From an uncultured Opitutia bacterium (GTDB lineage Bacteria; Verrucomicrobiota; Verrucomicrobiia; Opitutales; Opitutaceae), in NCBI GenBank assembly GCA_903825285.1, contig CAIJZY010000014.1, forward strand, positions 186,001 through 250,000: a stretch of 64,000 nt of DNA, read 5' to 3'. Below the pieces are notes generated by a model. That model saw only the letters and a list, made by a program, of their open reading frames with translations, had not been told where the DNA came from and searched no databases. Below, piece after piece: positions 15,917 to 25,017 of this stretch. Both the position numbers and the translations under genes were made by a program. Position 1 is the stretch's first letter. Every line of letters starts with the position of its first letter.

Positions 15917-16861
15917 TCACCTCATCCGCGCGAACGTCTTCTGCAGCAGATCAAGGTCGCTCGCGTTCTTGGTCTTCTCGCGGGTGTTGGCGATGAGCTT
16001 CGCCTCGAGGGCGTTCTTCGTCGGGCGCTTCTTGTTCTCGTAGTAGACGCCGAACTTGCCCGGCCAGGCCTCGAGGGCCAGCTGAAAGGCCGCGAGCTCG
16101 TCCGTCGGGTCGTGCCGCTGGGCGTCCTCCGGCGTGCCGTCGTGCTTCTTCTCCTCGATCATCGTGAACGCGCCGCCCTTGCGCGGGTTCGCGGCGTCGA
16201 ACGCGCCCTCGAAGAACTCGACGCACTCCGAAAGGATCTCGACGACGGAGAAGCCGTCGTGCTGCGCGGCGCGGTACATCATCTCCACCATGTGGTTCAC
16301 CTGGGTGGCATGGCTGCGGGCGACAAAGGTGGCGCCGCTGTTGATCAGCGTGCGCATCGGGTTGATCGGCTGGTCGAAGGCGCCCCACGGGTCCGTCTTC
16401 GACTTGAAGCCGAGCGGCGAAGTGGGCGAGGTCTGCTTCTTCGTCAGGCCGTACACCGAGTTGTCCATGATGACGTACGTCATGCGCGGGTTCTTGCGCG
16501 CGGTGTGGACGAGGTGGTTGCCGCCGATGGAGAAGCCGTCGCCGTCGCCGCCGAAGGCGAAGACGTGCAGGTCATCGCGGCCCAGGCTGATGCCGGCCGC
16601 GAAGGGCAGCGAGCGGCCGTGGATGTAGTGGCCGCCGTGCGAATTGACGAAGTAGGGGAAGCGCGACGAGCAGCCGATGCCGGCGAACGTCACGATCTTC
16701 TCCTGCGGGTAGTTGAGCTTCTCGAGGACCTTGTAGAAGGCGGCGAGCACGGCGAAGTCGCCGCAGCCGGGGCACCACGTGGGGTGGTCGGCGGCCAGGA
16801 CCTTCTTGTTGAGCGGCGCGCGCGGGGCGCTGGTGGCGGGAGCGGTGGAAGGGGCGGACAT
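15917..16861 (-). CDS. korB: 2-oxoacid:ferredoxin oxidoreductase, beta subunit
   Basis: This 314-residue thiamine-diphosphate-binding subunit has WCPGCGDFAVLAAF, GIGCSSRFPYF, HGRSLPFAAGISLG and the TPP/Mg motif GGDGDGFSIGGNHLVH through MDNSVYGLTKKQTSPTS. With the alpha subunit encoded upstream it forms a two-subunit KorAB-type enzyme that decarboxylates 2-oxoglutarate (or pyruvate) to the acyl-CoA, reducing ferredoxin. It is the second gene of a korA-korB operon with a short gap. Discriminating 2-oxoglutarate from pyruvate specificity needs comparison to characterised enzymes. Confidence 0.9.
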   Translation of the reverse strand: MSAPSTAPATSAPRAPLNKKVLAADHPTWCPGCGDFAVLAAFYKVLEKLNYPQEKIVTFAGIGCSSRFPYFVNSHGGHYIHGRSLPFAAGISLGRDDLHVFAFGGDGDGFSIGGNHLVHTARKNPRMTYVIMDNSVYGLTKKQTSPTSPLGFKSKTDPWGAFDQPINPMRTLINSGATFVARSHATQVNHMVEMMYRAAQHDGFSVVEILSECVEFFEGAFDAANPRKGGAFTMIEEKKHDGTPEDAQRHDPTDELAAFQLALEAWPGKFGVYYENKKRPTKNALEAKLIANTREKTKNASDLDLLQKTFARMR

Positions 16862-16898
16862 CTTGGGTGAAGAGTTGAGTGCTAAGGTGCGGAAGGGG

Positions 16899-18776
16899 TT
16901 ACTGGCGGTCCGGGCCGGCGAGGACGCTGAACTTGCGGGCGCCGGTCTTGATGCTGGAGATGCCGAGGTTCTTGGCGACGAGCTCGACGATCTCGCTGAC
17001 GCGGAACGTGAGGCCGTCCGTCTTGGTGATGCTCCCGATGGCCGGGTTGCAGTACCGCGCGCGGAGCAGGGTGGCGAGCTGGCCGTAGCCGTAGAGGCCC
17101 TCGTCGTTGATCTCGATCACCCGGATCTGCTTGTAGCGGGCGAAGATCGCCTCGAGGCCCGGGTTGAGGGGATGGATGTGGCGGACGTGCACGTGGCCGA
17201 CCTTGAGGCCGGACGCCTGCAGGCGCTCAACCGCCTCGTGGATCGGGCCGTAGGTGCAGCCCCAACCGACCAGGAGGAGGTCGCCCGTCTGGTCGCCGAA
17301 GACCTCCGGCGCCGGGTAGGTGGCGGCGACGGCCTTCACCTTCTCGCGGCGCTTCGCGGTCATCTTCGAGTGCAGCGCCGGGTTGGCGGTCGGGTGGCCG
17401 AGCTCGTCGTGCTCCAGGCCGCTCACGGTCGGATATTTGCCGGAACCCATCACGGAGCCCGGGGGCGCGTGGCGGGTCATGCCGTCGAGCGGATAGGGCT
17501 TGAAGGAGGCGTCGCGGGGCGAGAGGTCGGGCTTGGCCTCGATCATCAGCTTCGGCAGGTCGGGCTCGTCAAACGCCTCGATGCGCGTCGCGAGGGCCTG
17601 GTCGGTGAGGATGATCACCAGCGTGCTGAACTCGCGGGCGATCTTCGCGGCCTCGATCGCGGTGTAGTAGCAGTCCTCGACGGTCTTGGGCGCCAGCACG
17701 ACGCGGGGCGCGTCGCCGTGGCTGCCGTAGATGGCCTGCATCAGGTCGCTCTGCTCGATGTTGGTCGGGAGGCCGGTCGAGGGACCGCCGCGCTGGACGT
17801 TGACGACGATGAGGGGGATCTCGGCCATGACGGCCCAGCCAAGCGCCTCGGCCTTCAGGGAGAGGCCGGGGCCGGACGAGCCGGTGATCGCGAGGTTGCC
17901 GGCGTAGGAGAAGCCGAGCGCGGTCGAGACCGCGGCGATCTCATCCTCGCACTGCACGAAGATGCCGCCGTACTTCGGCAGCTCGGTGCGCAGGGTCTCC
18001 ATGATGGAGGACCAGGGCGTGATCGGGTAGCCGGCGCCGTAGCGGACGCCCGCGGTGATCAGGCCGTAGGTGAGCGCGGTGTTGCCGTCGGTCGTGACCT
18101 GCGGGCGGGCGTCCGGCGCCGGCGCGGGCTGGTCGAGGCGATAAAGACAGTTGCGGAGATTCTCCGACGGGTAGGCGTAGCCGGCGTCGAAGGCCAGCAG
18201 GGCGTTGCGGACGATGTCCTCGTTCTTGCCGCCGAAGCGCTCCTTGATGAGCGTCGTGAGCTTCGGGACGTTGAGGTCGAACATGCGGGCCAGCAGGCCG
18301 AGCACGTAGATGTTCTTGCCCTTCTCCTTGCTCGAGCCGCCGACGGCCTCGACCGTGGCACTCGTCATGGGCACGCCGACCGCGGTCACTTCCTTGTCGT
18401 CGGGATTCGGCTGCACGTGGTCCGAATCATAGAGCAGGATGCCGCCCGGCCGCAGCGCGGCGCGGTGGCTCTCGTAGCTGTGCTGGTAGAACGCCACCAG
18501 CACGTCGGCGCGGTCGCCGGCCGAGAGGATGTCGCCCGTGCCCATGCGGACCTGGAAGATGGACGGGCCACCGGAGATGGTGGACGGTATGGTCATGTAC
18601 GTCATGACCTCCTGCGCGGACCGGCCGGCGAGCCGGGCCAGGAAACCGCCGACGGCCTGGATGCCGTCCTGGGAATTGCCAGCCAGTCGGATGACAACGT
18701 CGTTGAGAGTACGGGAGGGGGCGGCTTTCGCCGGGGTGCCTTCGGGGTTGTTGGAGGATGAATTCAGGCTGACCAT
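16899..18776 (-). CDS. korA: 2-oxoacid:ferredoxin oxidoreductase, fused gamma-alpha subunit
   Basis: The N-terminal gamma domain (LAGNSQDGIQAVGGFLARLAG, then SGGPSIFQVRMGTGDI) is fused to the alpha pyrimidine-binding domain (GYPITPWSSIMETL, GSSGPGLSLKAEALGWA, RGGPSTGLPTNIEQSDL). A transketolase C-like domain follows (LLLVGWGCTYGPIHEAV). This gamma-alpha fusion is characteristic of KorA. Start 18776 (MVSLNSSSN) gives 625 residues; a longer frame from 18860 starts MAPIHEQSF and looks like non-coding leader. The gene is the first of a korAB operon. Oxygen-tolerant or anaerobic 2-oxoacid oxidation fits a fermentative or reductive-TCA-capable metabolism. Confidence 0.9.
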   Translation of the reverse strand: MVSLNSSSNNPEGTPAKAAPSRTLNDVVIRLAGNSQDGIQAVGGFLARLAGRSAQEVMTYMTIPSTISGGPSIFQVRMGTGDILSAGDRADVLVAFYQHSYESHRAALRPGGILLYDSDHVQPNPDDKEVTAVGVPMTSATVEAVGGSSKEKGKNIYVLGLLARMFDLNVPKLTTLIKERFGGKNEDIVRNALLAFDAGYAYPSENLRNCLYRLDQPAPAPDARPQVTTDGNTALTYGLITAGVRYGAGYPITPWSSIMETLRTELPKYGGIFVQCEDEIAAVSTALGFSYAGNLAITGSSGPGLSLKAEALGWAVMAEIPLIVVNVQRGGPSTGLPTNIEQSDLMQAIYGSHGDAPRVVLAPKTVEDCYYTAIEAAKIAREFSTLVIILTDQALATRIEAFDEPDLPKLMIEAKPDLSPRDASFKPYPLDGMTRHAPPGSVMGSGKYPTVSGLEHDELGHPTANPALHSKMTAKRREKVKAVAATYPAPEVFGDQTGDLLLVGWGCTYGPIHEAVERLQASGLKVGHVHVRHIHPLNPGLEAIFARYKQIRVIEINDEGLYGYGQLATLLRARYCNPAIGSITKTDGLTFRVSEIVELVAKNLGISSIKTGARKFSVLAGPDRQ

Positions 18777-19047
18777 AAAAGTGGAGGGATCACCTTGCGA
18801 CCCGGGCCTCACGCCGTCAACCCGGGGATAGTAGAAAGACTGCTCATGGATTGGCGCCAATTACTGCGCAGGGGTGTTATCGGCACATTCGAAACGCAGT
18901 TCACCGCATCTGGTAAATGACTTCCAAATAGTCACATAAGCCGGATACGAATGAACATCGCTGAACAACCCCTCCTGATCCCGGGGGTCTGGCGAATAAG
19001 GCCTGCTTAAACCTCGATCCGGGCTGCCCAGCGGGCCGGGCCCGGGC

Positions 19048-20337
19048 TCAAAGCGCCTCGTTCTCGTGCGTCCGCTCCGGGAGCCACCATGACCAAGCCA
19101 TGGCGGCGAGCGCCAGTCCGCTGGAGGCCAGCAGGGCGAGGCGGAAATCCCCGACCGGGGCCAGCCAGCCGAAGATCAGCGACGCCACCGCGGCGGCGAG
19201 GCGCCCGATGTTGTAGCAGAACCCGGCCCCGGTGGTGCGCAGGAGCGTGGGAAAGAGCGGCGGCAGGTACATCGTGAACAGGCCGAACACGCCGGAGAAG
19301 AACCCGGTCAGCGGCACCCAGAACCATCCGAGCGCGGCGAACCCGCGGGGCACGATGAACGCCCCGGCCATGCTCGCGAACAGGCCGGCGAACATGAGGA
19401 TGATCGCGCGGCGGTTGCCGATGCGCCGCGCGAGCAGGCCCGCCGCGAAATTTCCCGCGATCGCCAGCACGTTGACCGCGAAGAACGCGGCCGACACGAG
19501 GCGCGTGATCTCGCCCGGCGCCACGCCCTCCGCCGCCAGCAGGCGCCGCAGGTGCTGCGGGTGCCAGAAAGCGAACAGCCACCATGCCGACAGCCCCAGC
19601 GCGCACACCGCGGTCGTGATCCCCGTCGTGCGCGCGACGTCCCCGCGGAACAGGTCGCGCAGGCCGGGCTTCACCGCGACGTCGTGCTCGGCCTGCTGCC
19701 ACGCCGCGGGCTCCGGCACCTGGCGGCGGATCCAGAACACGAGCAGCGCCGGCGCCACGCCGACGAGGAACACCATGCGCTCGGAGGGCGGATGCGGCAG
19801 CAGCGTGAAGAGCCCGACAATCAGCGCCGCGGCGAGGATGCCGAGGTTGACCCCGGTCTGGAGCACCGCGGCGAGCCACGGCCGCCACGCCTTCGGCCAG
19901 GTCTCGGTGAGCAGCGACGCGCCGACCGCCCACTCGCCGCCGATGCCGAGCGCCGCGACGAACCGGAACAGCATCAGCTGCCACCAGGTCTGGGAAAGCG
20001 CGCAGAGCCCGGTGCACAGCGCGTAGGTCAGCACGGTCAGCGACAGCGCATGACTCCGGCCGATGCGGTCGCCGAGCCAGCCGAAGCAGGCCCCGCCCAG
20101 CGCCCAGCCGATCAGAAAAGCCGCCTGGATGTACGCGCTCTTCTCCTTCACGCCGGGATCGGCGCCGTCGGCGGCCCCGACGAGCTGGATGACCAGCGGC
20201 AGCGCCACGAGCGTGTAGAGGTGCAGCTCGAGCCCGTCGAACAGCCAGCCCAGCCACGCGGCCGCGCCGGTCTTCCATTGCTGGGGCGTCAACTCGCTCA
20301 GGCGCGTCGCTTCGCGTTCGGGGGCGGGCAGGCTCAT
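19048..20337 (-). CDS. MFS transporter (sugar/acid symporter type)
   Basis: This protein of about 429 residues has twelve hydrophobic segments. It shows MFS signatures: GWLGDRIGRS between TM2 and TM3, FRFVAALGIGGEWAVGASLL in the fourth-segment region, and PPLFPTLLRTTGAGFCYN in the second half. This places it among the sugar/metabolite-H+ symporters such as ShiA/aromatic-acid or SV2-like carriers. Substrate is not readable. The ATG at 20337 (MSLPAPE) is likelier than 20346. Immediately upstream on the same strand is a PhyH dioxygenase, so uptake and oxidation of one compound is a possibility. Confidence 0.82.
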   Translation of the reverse strand: MSLPAPEREATRLSELTPQQWKTGAAAWLGWLFDGLELHLYTLVALPLVIQLVGAADGADPGVKEKSAYIQAAFLIGWALGGACFGWLGDRIGRSHALSLTVLTYALCTGLCALSQTWWQLMLFRFVAALGIGGEWAVGASLLTETWPKAWRPWLAAVLQTGVNLGILAAALIVGLFTLLPHPPSERMVFLVGVAPALLVFWIRRQVPEPAAWQQAEHDVAVKPGLRDLFRGDVARTTGITTAVCALGLSAWWLFAFWHPQHLRRLLAAEGVAPGEITRLVSAAFFAVNVLAIAGNFAAGLLARRIGNRRAIILMFAGLFASMAGAFIVPRGFAALGWFWVPLTGFFSGVFGLFTMYLPPLFPTLLRTTGAGFCYNIGRLAAAVASLIFGWLAPVGDFRLALLASSGLALAAMAWSWWLPERTHENEAL

Positions 20338-20469
20338 GCGGGGCACGCGAGCCGTACACGCGGCGCGGGGACGCTCAAGTCAAATGGCGGGGGCGGGCCG
20401 GAGAACGGAGATCGATAGCCGAGAGGCTTTCCTTGCTCCCTGCTCCATCCGCCGCGCGGCAACGCCGCG

Positions 20470-21387
20470 CTAGCAGACTCGGCCGCGCTTGCCCGCGAGC
20501 GTGTTGGCGATCGGATTCTCGCCGACCCAGCGCTCGTCGACGGGCTGGCTGGCGCGCTGGTAGCGCGTGTCGGATGAAAACCGGAAGCGGTGCGTCTGGT
20601 TGTCGAGCCCGCCATGCACGATCGTCATGCCAAAGGTGAGGAGATCGCCGACGCGCCACTCGGGCGAGGTCAGCCAGCGGCCGCCGAGCTTGGCACGGAT
20701 GGACGCGGGCATCTTGCTCAGGTAGCCGGGATGGCTCCAGCCGCCGCGTCCCCGGACACGCTCAACCTGCGCCGGACGGTTCTCGCAGTACGCGTCCACG
20801 TCCCATGCGAGATACGACCGCAGCCGCTCGGTCTGGCGGTGCGAGCCCTCGAGCAGCATCACGCCGCCCATCTCGAGCGGAATGTCACCATACGGGATCC
20901 AGGCGGTGAGCAGCTGGTGCGTGCCGCGGCCCATGTAGACGAGGTCGCAGTGCGGCGGTGTGCCCTGGCCGTGGCTCACGGCGCGGAACCAGGTGTGGTC
21001 GTAGTGCCGCACCGGCTCGCCGAACAGCCGTTGGTAAAATCCCAGGAGCTCCGGGCCGTAGACGACGCGGGAGACGGCCGCGTTGTCGCGCGCGAGGTCG
21101 CCGCGATAGGAAAAGGCTCGGTCGGGACGCGCCACCGCCTCCATCGTCGGCGCCGCCGGATCCAGCGAGCCCTCGGCCGCGAGCCGGTCCGTGACGGCGC
21201 GCCGCGCGGCGAGGATGAGGTCGGAGTCGAAGAATCCCGGGAGGTACAGGTAGCCGTCGTCCTCCAGCCGCCGGTTCAGCTCCGCGGGGTCCGCGAGGGC
21301 GTCGGCGGAGCTGCGGACAAAGCCGAACGCCTCGGGCGAGGGATCGAGCGGCTGGCCGGAGGCGAGGAGCGGTCGCGTGGCGAGCAT
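20470..21387 (-). CDS. Phytanoyl-CoA dioxygenase (PhyH) family protein
   Basis: This 305-residue protein has N-terminal RRLEDDGYLYLPGFFDS, iron ligands H-x-D in TPPHCDLVYMGRG, LEMGGVMLLEGSH, and a distal His in MTIVHGGLDNQTHRFRFSSDTRYQ with the 2-oxoglutarate-binding Arg close behind. It is a non-haem Fe(II)/2-oxoglutarate oxygenase of unknown substrate. It differs from the PhyH protein at 7784 in both length and motif context. It precedes the MFS gene at 19048 on the same strand with a gap of about 130 bases. Confidence 0.86.
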   Translation of the reverse strand: MLATRPLLASGQPLDPSPEAFGFVRSSADALADPAELNRRLEDDGYLYLPGFFDSDLILAARRAVTDRLAAEGSLDPAAPTMEAVARPDRAFSYRGDLARDNAAVSRVVYGPELLGFYQRLFGEPVRHYDHTWFRAVSHGQGTPPHCDLVYMGRGTHQLLTAWIPYGDIPLEMGGVMLLEGSHRQTERLRSYLAWDVDAYCENRPAQVERVRGRGGWSHPGYLSKMPASIRAKLGGRWLTSPEWRVGDLLTFGMTIVHGGLDNQTHRFRFSSDTRYQRASQPVDERWVGENPIANTLAGKRGRVC

Positions 21388-21620
21388 GGGGTGGCGGGCG
21401 GGACCGTGGAGCGAAGCCCGGGGCGAGGCGAGGAGGAACCGCGGCGGGGCCGCGAAAATTCAGCCGACGATGCGCCCGCCAAAGGAGTTGATTAATGCCG
21501 GAGCGCTCGCGAATACTCGCGCCAGGCTCCCCCGCGGCGCCTGATCCGTGTGATTTTTTTGCTCCGCCAACTTCCTGATCCTCTTCCTCTCTCGCCGGCG
21601 ACCCTTCGGCGGCGCCGGTC

Positions 21621-22814
21621 ATGAACCAGCCCATCGACCAGGATGCGGTGCGGACCTTTCAGCTGCTGCAGCGCGCCAAGACGGACGCGCTGACGGCCGA
21701 GCAGCAGAACCAGCTGGAGCGCGCGCGGACCGACTCGTCCGGCGCCCAGGCGGCGATCCTCGTGGCCGACGACTCCGAGGCGGTGCGCGCGATCATCGTG
21801 CTCATGCTCCACTCGCTCGGCTACCGCAACGTGGCCGAGGCCGTGGACGGACAGGACGCGCTCGAGCAGCTGCACCAGCGGGAGTTCGACCTGCTCGTGC
21901 TGGACATCGAGATGCCGCGACTCGACGGCTACAAGGTGCTGGAGGCGATGAAGGAGGATCCCGTGCTGCGCCACCTGCCGGTGATCGTGGCCTCGGGCCT
22001 CAACGAGATCGAGGCCGTGGTGAAGTGCATCGAGCTTGGCGCCGAGGATTTCCTGCCCAAGCCGGTCAACGCCGTCATCATGCGCGCCCGCGTCGCCGCC
22101 TCGCTGGAGCGGAAGCGCCTGCGCGACCTCGAGCAGATCCGGCTGATCGAGCTGCACTGGGAAAAGCAGCTGCTGGCCACCGAGCAGGAAAAATCCGAGC
22201 GCCTGCTGCTGAACATCCTGCCGGCGTCCGTCGCGGGCCGGCTCAAGCAGGGCGAGCAGAACATCGCCGAGCGCTACGCCGACGTCTCCGTCCTCTTCGC
22301 CGACCTCGTGGGCTTCACCGCGCTGGTCAAGCGCACCGACCCCGTGGAGCTGGTGGGCCTGCTCAACGACCTCTTCTCGCGCTACGACCGCATCGCCAGC
22401 CGGCTCGGCCTGGAGAAGATCAAGACGATCGGCGACTGCTACCTCGTCGTGGGCGGGCTGCCCGAGCCGCGGTCGGACCATCCCGAGGCCGTGGCCGGCA
22501 TGGCGCTCGAGATGCTCGACGCGCTGGAAACCTTCAACCAGGAGCGCGGCATCAAGCTGCGCCTGCGCCTCGGCCTGCACACCGGCCCGGTGGTCGCGGG
22601 CGTGATCGGCCACCAGAAGTTCGCCTACGACCTCTGGGGTGCGACGGTGAACCTCGCGAGCCGCCTGCAGTCGGCCGGTGTGCCCAACCGCGTGCACGTC
22701 TCCGAGCACACCGCGCTGCGCCTCCGCTCGAAATTCCGCCTCACTGACCGCGGCGCCATCATGTGCAAAGGCATCGGCCGCGTCAGAACCTGCCTCATTG
22801 AGGGTCGGATTTGA
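21621..22814 (+). CDS. Response regulator-class III adenylate cyclase
   Basis: This 397-residue protein has a receiver domain (about residues 45-160; phospho-acceptor Asp95 in LLVLDIEMPRLDG, Lys in LPKPVN), a helical linker (RLRDLEQIRLIELHWEKQLL) and a class III cyclase domain from about 215. Metal ligands are Asp228 (LFADLVGF) and Asp272 (IGDCY). Lys268 (EKIKT) and Asp337 (YDLWG) give the adenine-specifying pair. Asn344 and Arg348 are the transition-state residues. All catalytic positions are intact, so it should make cAMP in response to phosphorylation. No cognate kinase is adjacent. Confidence 0.9.
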   Translation: MNQPIDQDAVRTFQLLQRAKTDALTAEQQNQLERARTDSSGAQAAILVADDSEAVRAIIVLMLHSLGYRNVAEAVDGQDALEQLHQREFDLLVLDIEMPRLDGYKVLEAMKEDPVLRHLPVIVASGLNEIEAVVKCIELGAEDFLPKPVNAVIMRARVAASLERKRLRDLEQIRLIELHWEKQLLATEQEKSERLLLNILPASVAGRLKQGEQNIAERYADVSVLFADLVGFTALVKRTDPVELVGLLNDLFSRYDRIASRLGLEKIKTIGDCYLVVGGLPEPRSDHPEAVAGMALEMLDALETFNQERGIKLRLRLGLHTGPVVAGVIGHQKFAYDLWGATVNLASRLQSAGVPNRVHVSEHTALRLRSKFRLTDRGAIMCKGIGRVRTCLIEGRI

Positions 22815-22840
22815 GGGAGACAGGGGCGGGGAGGACGTCG

Positions 22841-22993
22841 GGCGAACGCCCAACATCGGACGCCGACCGCCGGACGCCGAAGTTTTTCTAGAGGTGGAGT
22901 TGGAGGGGTAACCAGACCCACGCCCTCGCGGCTTCAGCCGCTGCACTCTCCTTCGGCGTTGGGCGTTCGGCGTCCGATGTTCGGCGTTCGCCC
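22841..22993. repeat. Inverted repeat of GACGCCGAAC words (family C copy 1)
   Basis: The left arm 22841-22882 is made of imperfect units such as CGAACGCCCAACATCGGACG and CCGGACGCCGAAG. The right arm 22951-22993 is their reverse complement (CTTCGGCGTTGGGCGTTCGG and so on). The 68-base loop is unrelated. It fills the gap between the cyclase and the MFS gene. Further copies are at 29350-29389 and 38701-38817. Confidence 0.8.
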
Positions 22994-23061
22994 GGGCAAT
23001 CCGCGCAGCGGATTGAATTGAGCTTCGTGCTCTGCGCGCTCTTCGTGGTGAACTTCTTCCG

Positions 23062-24291
23062 ATGAGTTCATCCGTCGAGCCCGCGCAGACCGACTCCATC
23101 ACTCCTCCCGAGGTCTTGGCGCACCTCCGCCGGGTCATCCTCGTGATGGGCGCCGTGACCGCCTTCGCGCCGGTCGCGATCGACATGTACCTGCCGGCCT
23201 TCCCGAGCATCGGACGCGACCTGCACGCCGACATGGGCTCGGTGGAGCTCACCGTTTCCCTCTTCCTCGTCGGCATGGGGGTGGGGCAGGCGCTCTACGG
23301 ACCCCTCTCGGACCGCTGGGGCCGGCGCGGGCCGCTGCTGGTCGGCGGACTGGTGTACGCGGTCGCGGCGATCGGCTGCGCGCTGACTCACTCCATCGGT
23401 TTCCTGCTGGCGGGACGCCTGCTGATGGCGCTGGGCGGGGCGGCCGGCTCGGTGATCACGCGCGCCATGGTGCGCGACTGGTTCGAGCCGCGGGCGTCGG
23501 CCCAGGTGTTTTCGCTGCTGATGCTGGTGATGGGCGCGGCGCCCATCCTGGCTCCCATCCTCGGCAGCCAAGTGCTGCTGGTCACGAGCTGGCGCGGGAT
23601 CTTCGTGGTCTTTGCCGCCTTTGGCGTGGCTTGCACGGTGGCGGTCGCCGCCTGGCTGCCCGAGTCGCTGCCGCCCGCCCGCCGGTCCCAGGGCGGAATC
23701 GGGACCGCCTTCGCCAGCTACGGCCACCTCCTGCGCGACGGACGCTTCACCGCCTTCGCCCTGGCGTCGGGCTTCGCCTCGGGGCTGCTGTTCAGCTACA
23801 TCACTGGCTCCTCGGCGGTGCTCATGGGCATCCACGGCGTCTCCGCCCAGCAGTTCGCCCTCTTCTTCGGCGGCAACGCCCTGGGCATGGTCGCCTGCTC
23901 CCAGCTGAACCGCCGCCTGCTGAAAATCTATTCCCCCGCCCAGATCCTGCGCGCCGTCTACCACCTCATGGCGGCCGCCTCTGTGCTCCTGCTCGTGCAC
24001 GGCTGGACAGGGTGGGGCGGCCTCCCTGTGCTGGCCACACTGCTGCTCGTGCTGCTGAGCTCCCTGGGGTTCGTGATGCCCAACCTCTCCGCCCTCACCA
24101 TGGCGCCCTACGCCACCCAGGCCGGCAGCGCCTCGGCGCTGATGGGCACCGCCCAGTACGCCGTCGGCTCCTCCGCCGGGGCCCTGGTCAGCCTGTTTCA
24201 CAACGGCACTGCGCGCCCCATGGCCACCTTGATGGGCGGCTGCGGCCTGGTCGGTTGGGTTTTGGCCCATCGGGCCCTGCGTCGAACCTAG
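23062..24291 (+). CDS. Multidrug resistance MFS transporter, Bcr/CflA type
   Basis: This 409-residue protein has twelve membrane segments and Bcr/CflA hallmarks: an opening PVAIDMYLPAFPSIGRDL, the loop YGPLSDRWGRRGPLL, the antiporter motif region GGAAGSVITRAMVRDWF and late PNLSALTMAPYATQAGSASALMG. This family exports drugs such as bicyclomycin and sulfonamides, and also cysteine. It is a plus-strand monocistron preceded by a family C repeat and followed by a winged-helix regulator gene, which may or may not control it. Confidence 0.87.
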   Translation: MSSSVEPAQTDSITPPEVLAHLRRVILVMGAVTAFAPVAIDMYLPAFPSIGRDLHADMGSVELTVSLFLVGMGVGQALYGPLSDRWGRRGPLLVGGLVYAVAAIGCALTHSIGFLLAGRLLMALGGAAGSVITRAMVRDWFEPRASAQVFSLLMLVMGAAPILAPILGSQVLLVTSWRGIFVVFAAFGVACTVAVAAWLPESLPPARRSQGGIGTAFASYGHLLRDGRFTAFALASGFASGLLFSYITGSSAVLMGIHGVSAQQFALFFGGNALGMVACSQLNRRLLKIYSPAQILRAVYHLMAAASVLLLVHGWTGWGGLPVLATLLLVLLSSLGFVMPNLSALTMAPYATQAGSASALMGTAQYAVGSSAGALVSLFHNGTARPMATLMGGCGLVGWVLAHRALRRT

Positions 24292-24377
24292 TCGGCACCC
24301 TGTTTGGGTAACTGCTGGTTTCCAAGCCATTGCAGGCCGAGATTGAAGGATAATATCTTTGGGCTTGAAACCAAAGT

Positions 24378-24412
24378 CCGGTAATACCATGTAAACACCC
24401 GGTAATACCGGG
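24378..24412 (+). promoter_or_regulatory. Two-site operator GGTAATACC in front of winged-helix gene
   Basis: CCGGTAATACC occurs at 24378-24388 and again at 24399-24409, exactly 21 bp apart (two helical turns). The second copy extends to a perfect 15-bp palindrome, CCCGGTAATACCGGG (24398-24412), ending 4 bases before the ATG at 24417. Same-face tandem palindromes over a start codon fit autorepression by the encoded winged-helix protein. Confidence 0.6.
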
Positions 24413-24416
24413 CAAC

Positions 24417-24812
24417 ATGAAAGACCTTTCACTCCTGTTTCATTCCGAGGTGCGGGCGGCGGTGTTTCGCCTCCTGTTTGGGGCTGAAACGGGGCGCCGG
24501 TATCGGGCGGAGATCATCGCGCAGACGGATTTCGCGGCGGCCTCGGTGGAGGAGGAACTGGAGAAGCTCGTGCACCTGGGGCTGCTGGTGTCCTCGCGGG
24601 ATGGAAACCGCCGCTACTTTACCGCGAACCGCGAGCATCTGCTCTTCCCTGAGATTCAGGGCATCGTCCAGAAGTCCACCGGCCAGCAAAAGCCCCGCCG
24701 CCGCCCCGCGACACCCGCGGCCACCCGCCCGGTCCGTCCTGCCACCGAGCCGCCCAAGAACGTCATCCACACCGAGGAACCCAACCCCGAGACGGACCTG
24801 TATCTGCGGTAG
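24417..24812 (+). CDS. Winged-helix transcriptional regulator, probably autoregulated
   Basis: This 131-residue protein has an N-terminal winged helix-turn-helix of about 80 residues (LFHSEVRAAVFRLLFGAETG, AASVEEELEKLVHLGLLVSS, DGNRRYFTANREH), similar to the ArsR/MarR-like regulators that often sit next to a nucleotidyltransferase. It has a disordered basic, proline-rich tail (KPRRRPATPAATRPVRP). The tail is long for the size and may bind DNA non-specifically. Directly upstream are two GGTAATACC sites with the spacing expected for dimers on the same face of DNA. Target genes other than itself are not evident. Confidence 0.78.
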   Translation: MKDLSLLFHSEVRAAVFRLLFGAETGRRYRAEIIAQTDFAAASVEEELEKLVHLGLLVSSRDGNRRYFTANREHLLFPEIQGIVQKSTGQQKPRRRPATPAATRPVRPATEPPKNVIHTEEPNPETDLYLR

Positions 24813-24832
24813 GTTGTGTTGCTGCCATGTCA

Positions 24833-24970
24833 TGTAGGGCGGGGTCGCCGACCCCGCCTTTTTAAGCCCCGCCTTTTTCCTCTCAGTTTGCCCTGAGCCC
24901 GTCGAATGGGCCGACCCCGCATTTCCTAACTTGGAACGACTGCAGGCGGGGTCAGCGACCCCGCCCTACA
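24833..24970. repeat. REP-like inverted repeat, family A copy 2
   Basis: The arm beginning TGTAGGGCGGGGTCGC at 24833-24858 and its reverse complement at 24945-24970 (one transition different) flank an 86-base loop. The right arm is identical to the right arm of the copy at 6348-6373. A partial extra unit (CCCCGCCTTTTT) lies in the loop. It occupies the gap between the winged-helix gene and the epimerase. Confidence 0.82.
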
Positions 24971-25017
24971 ACACCCGCAGGCTTGCCTGCATCCGTCCGG
25001 GTTGGACACTTCCCTTC

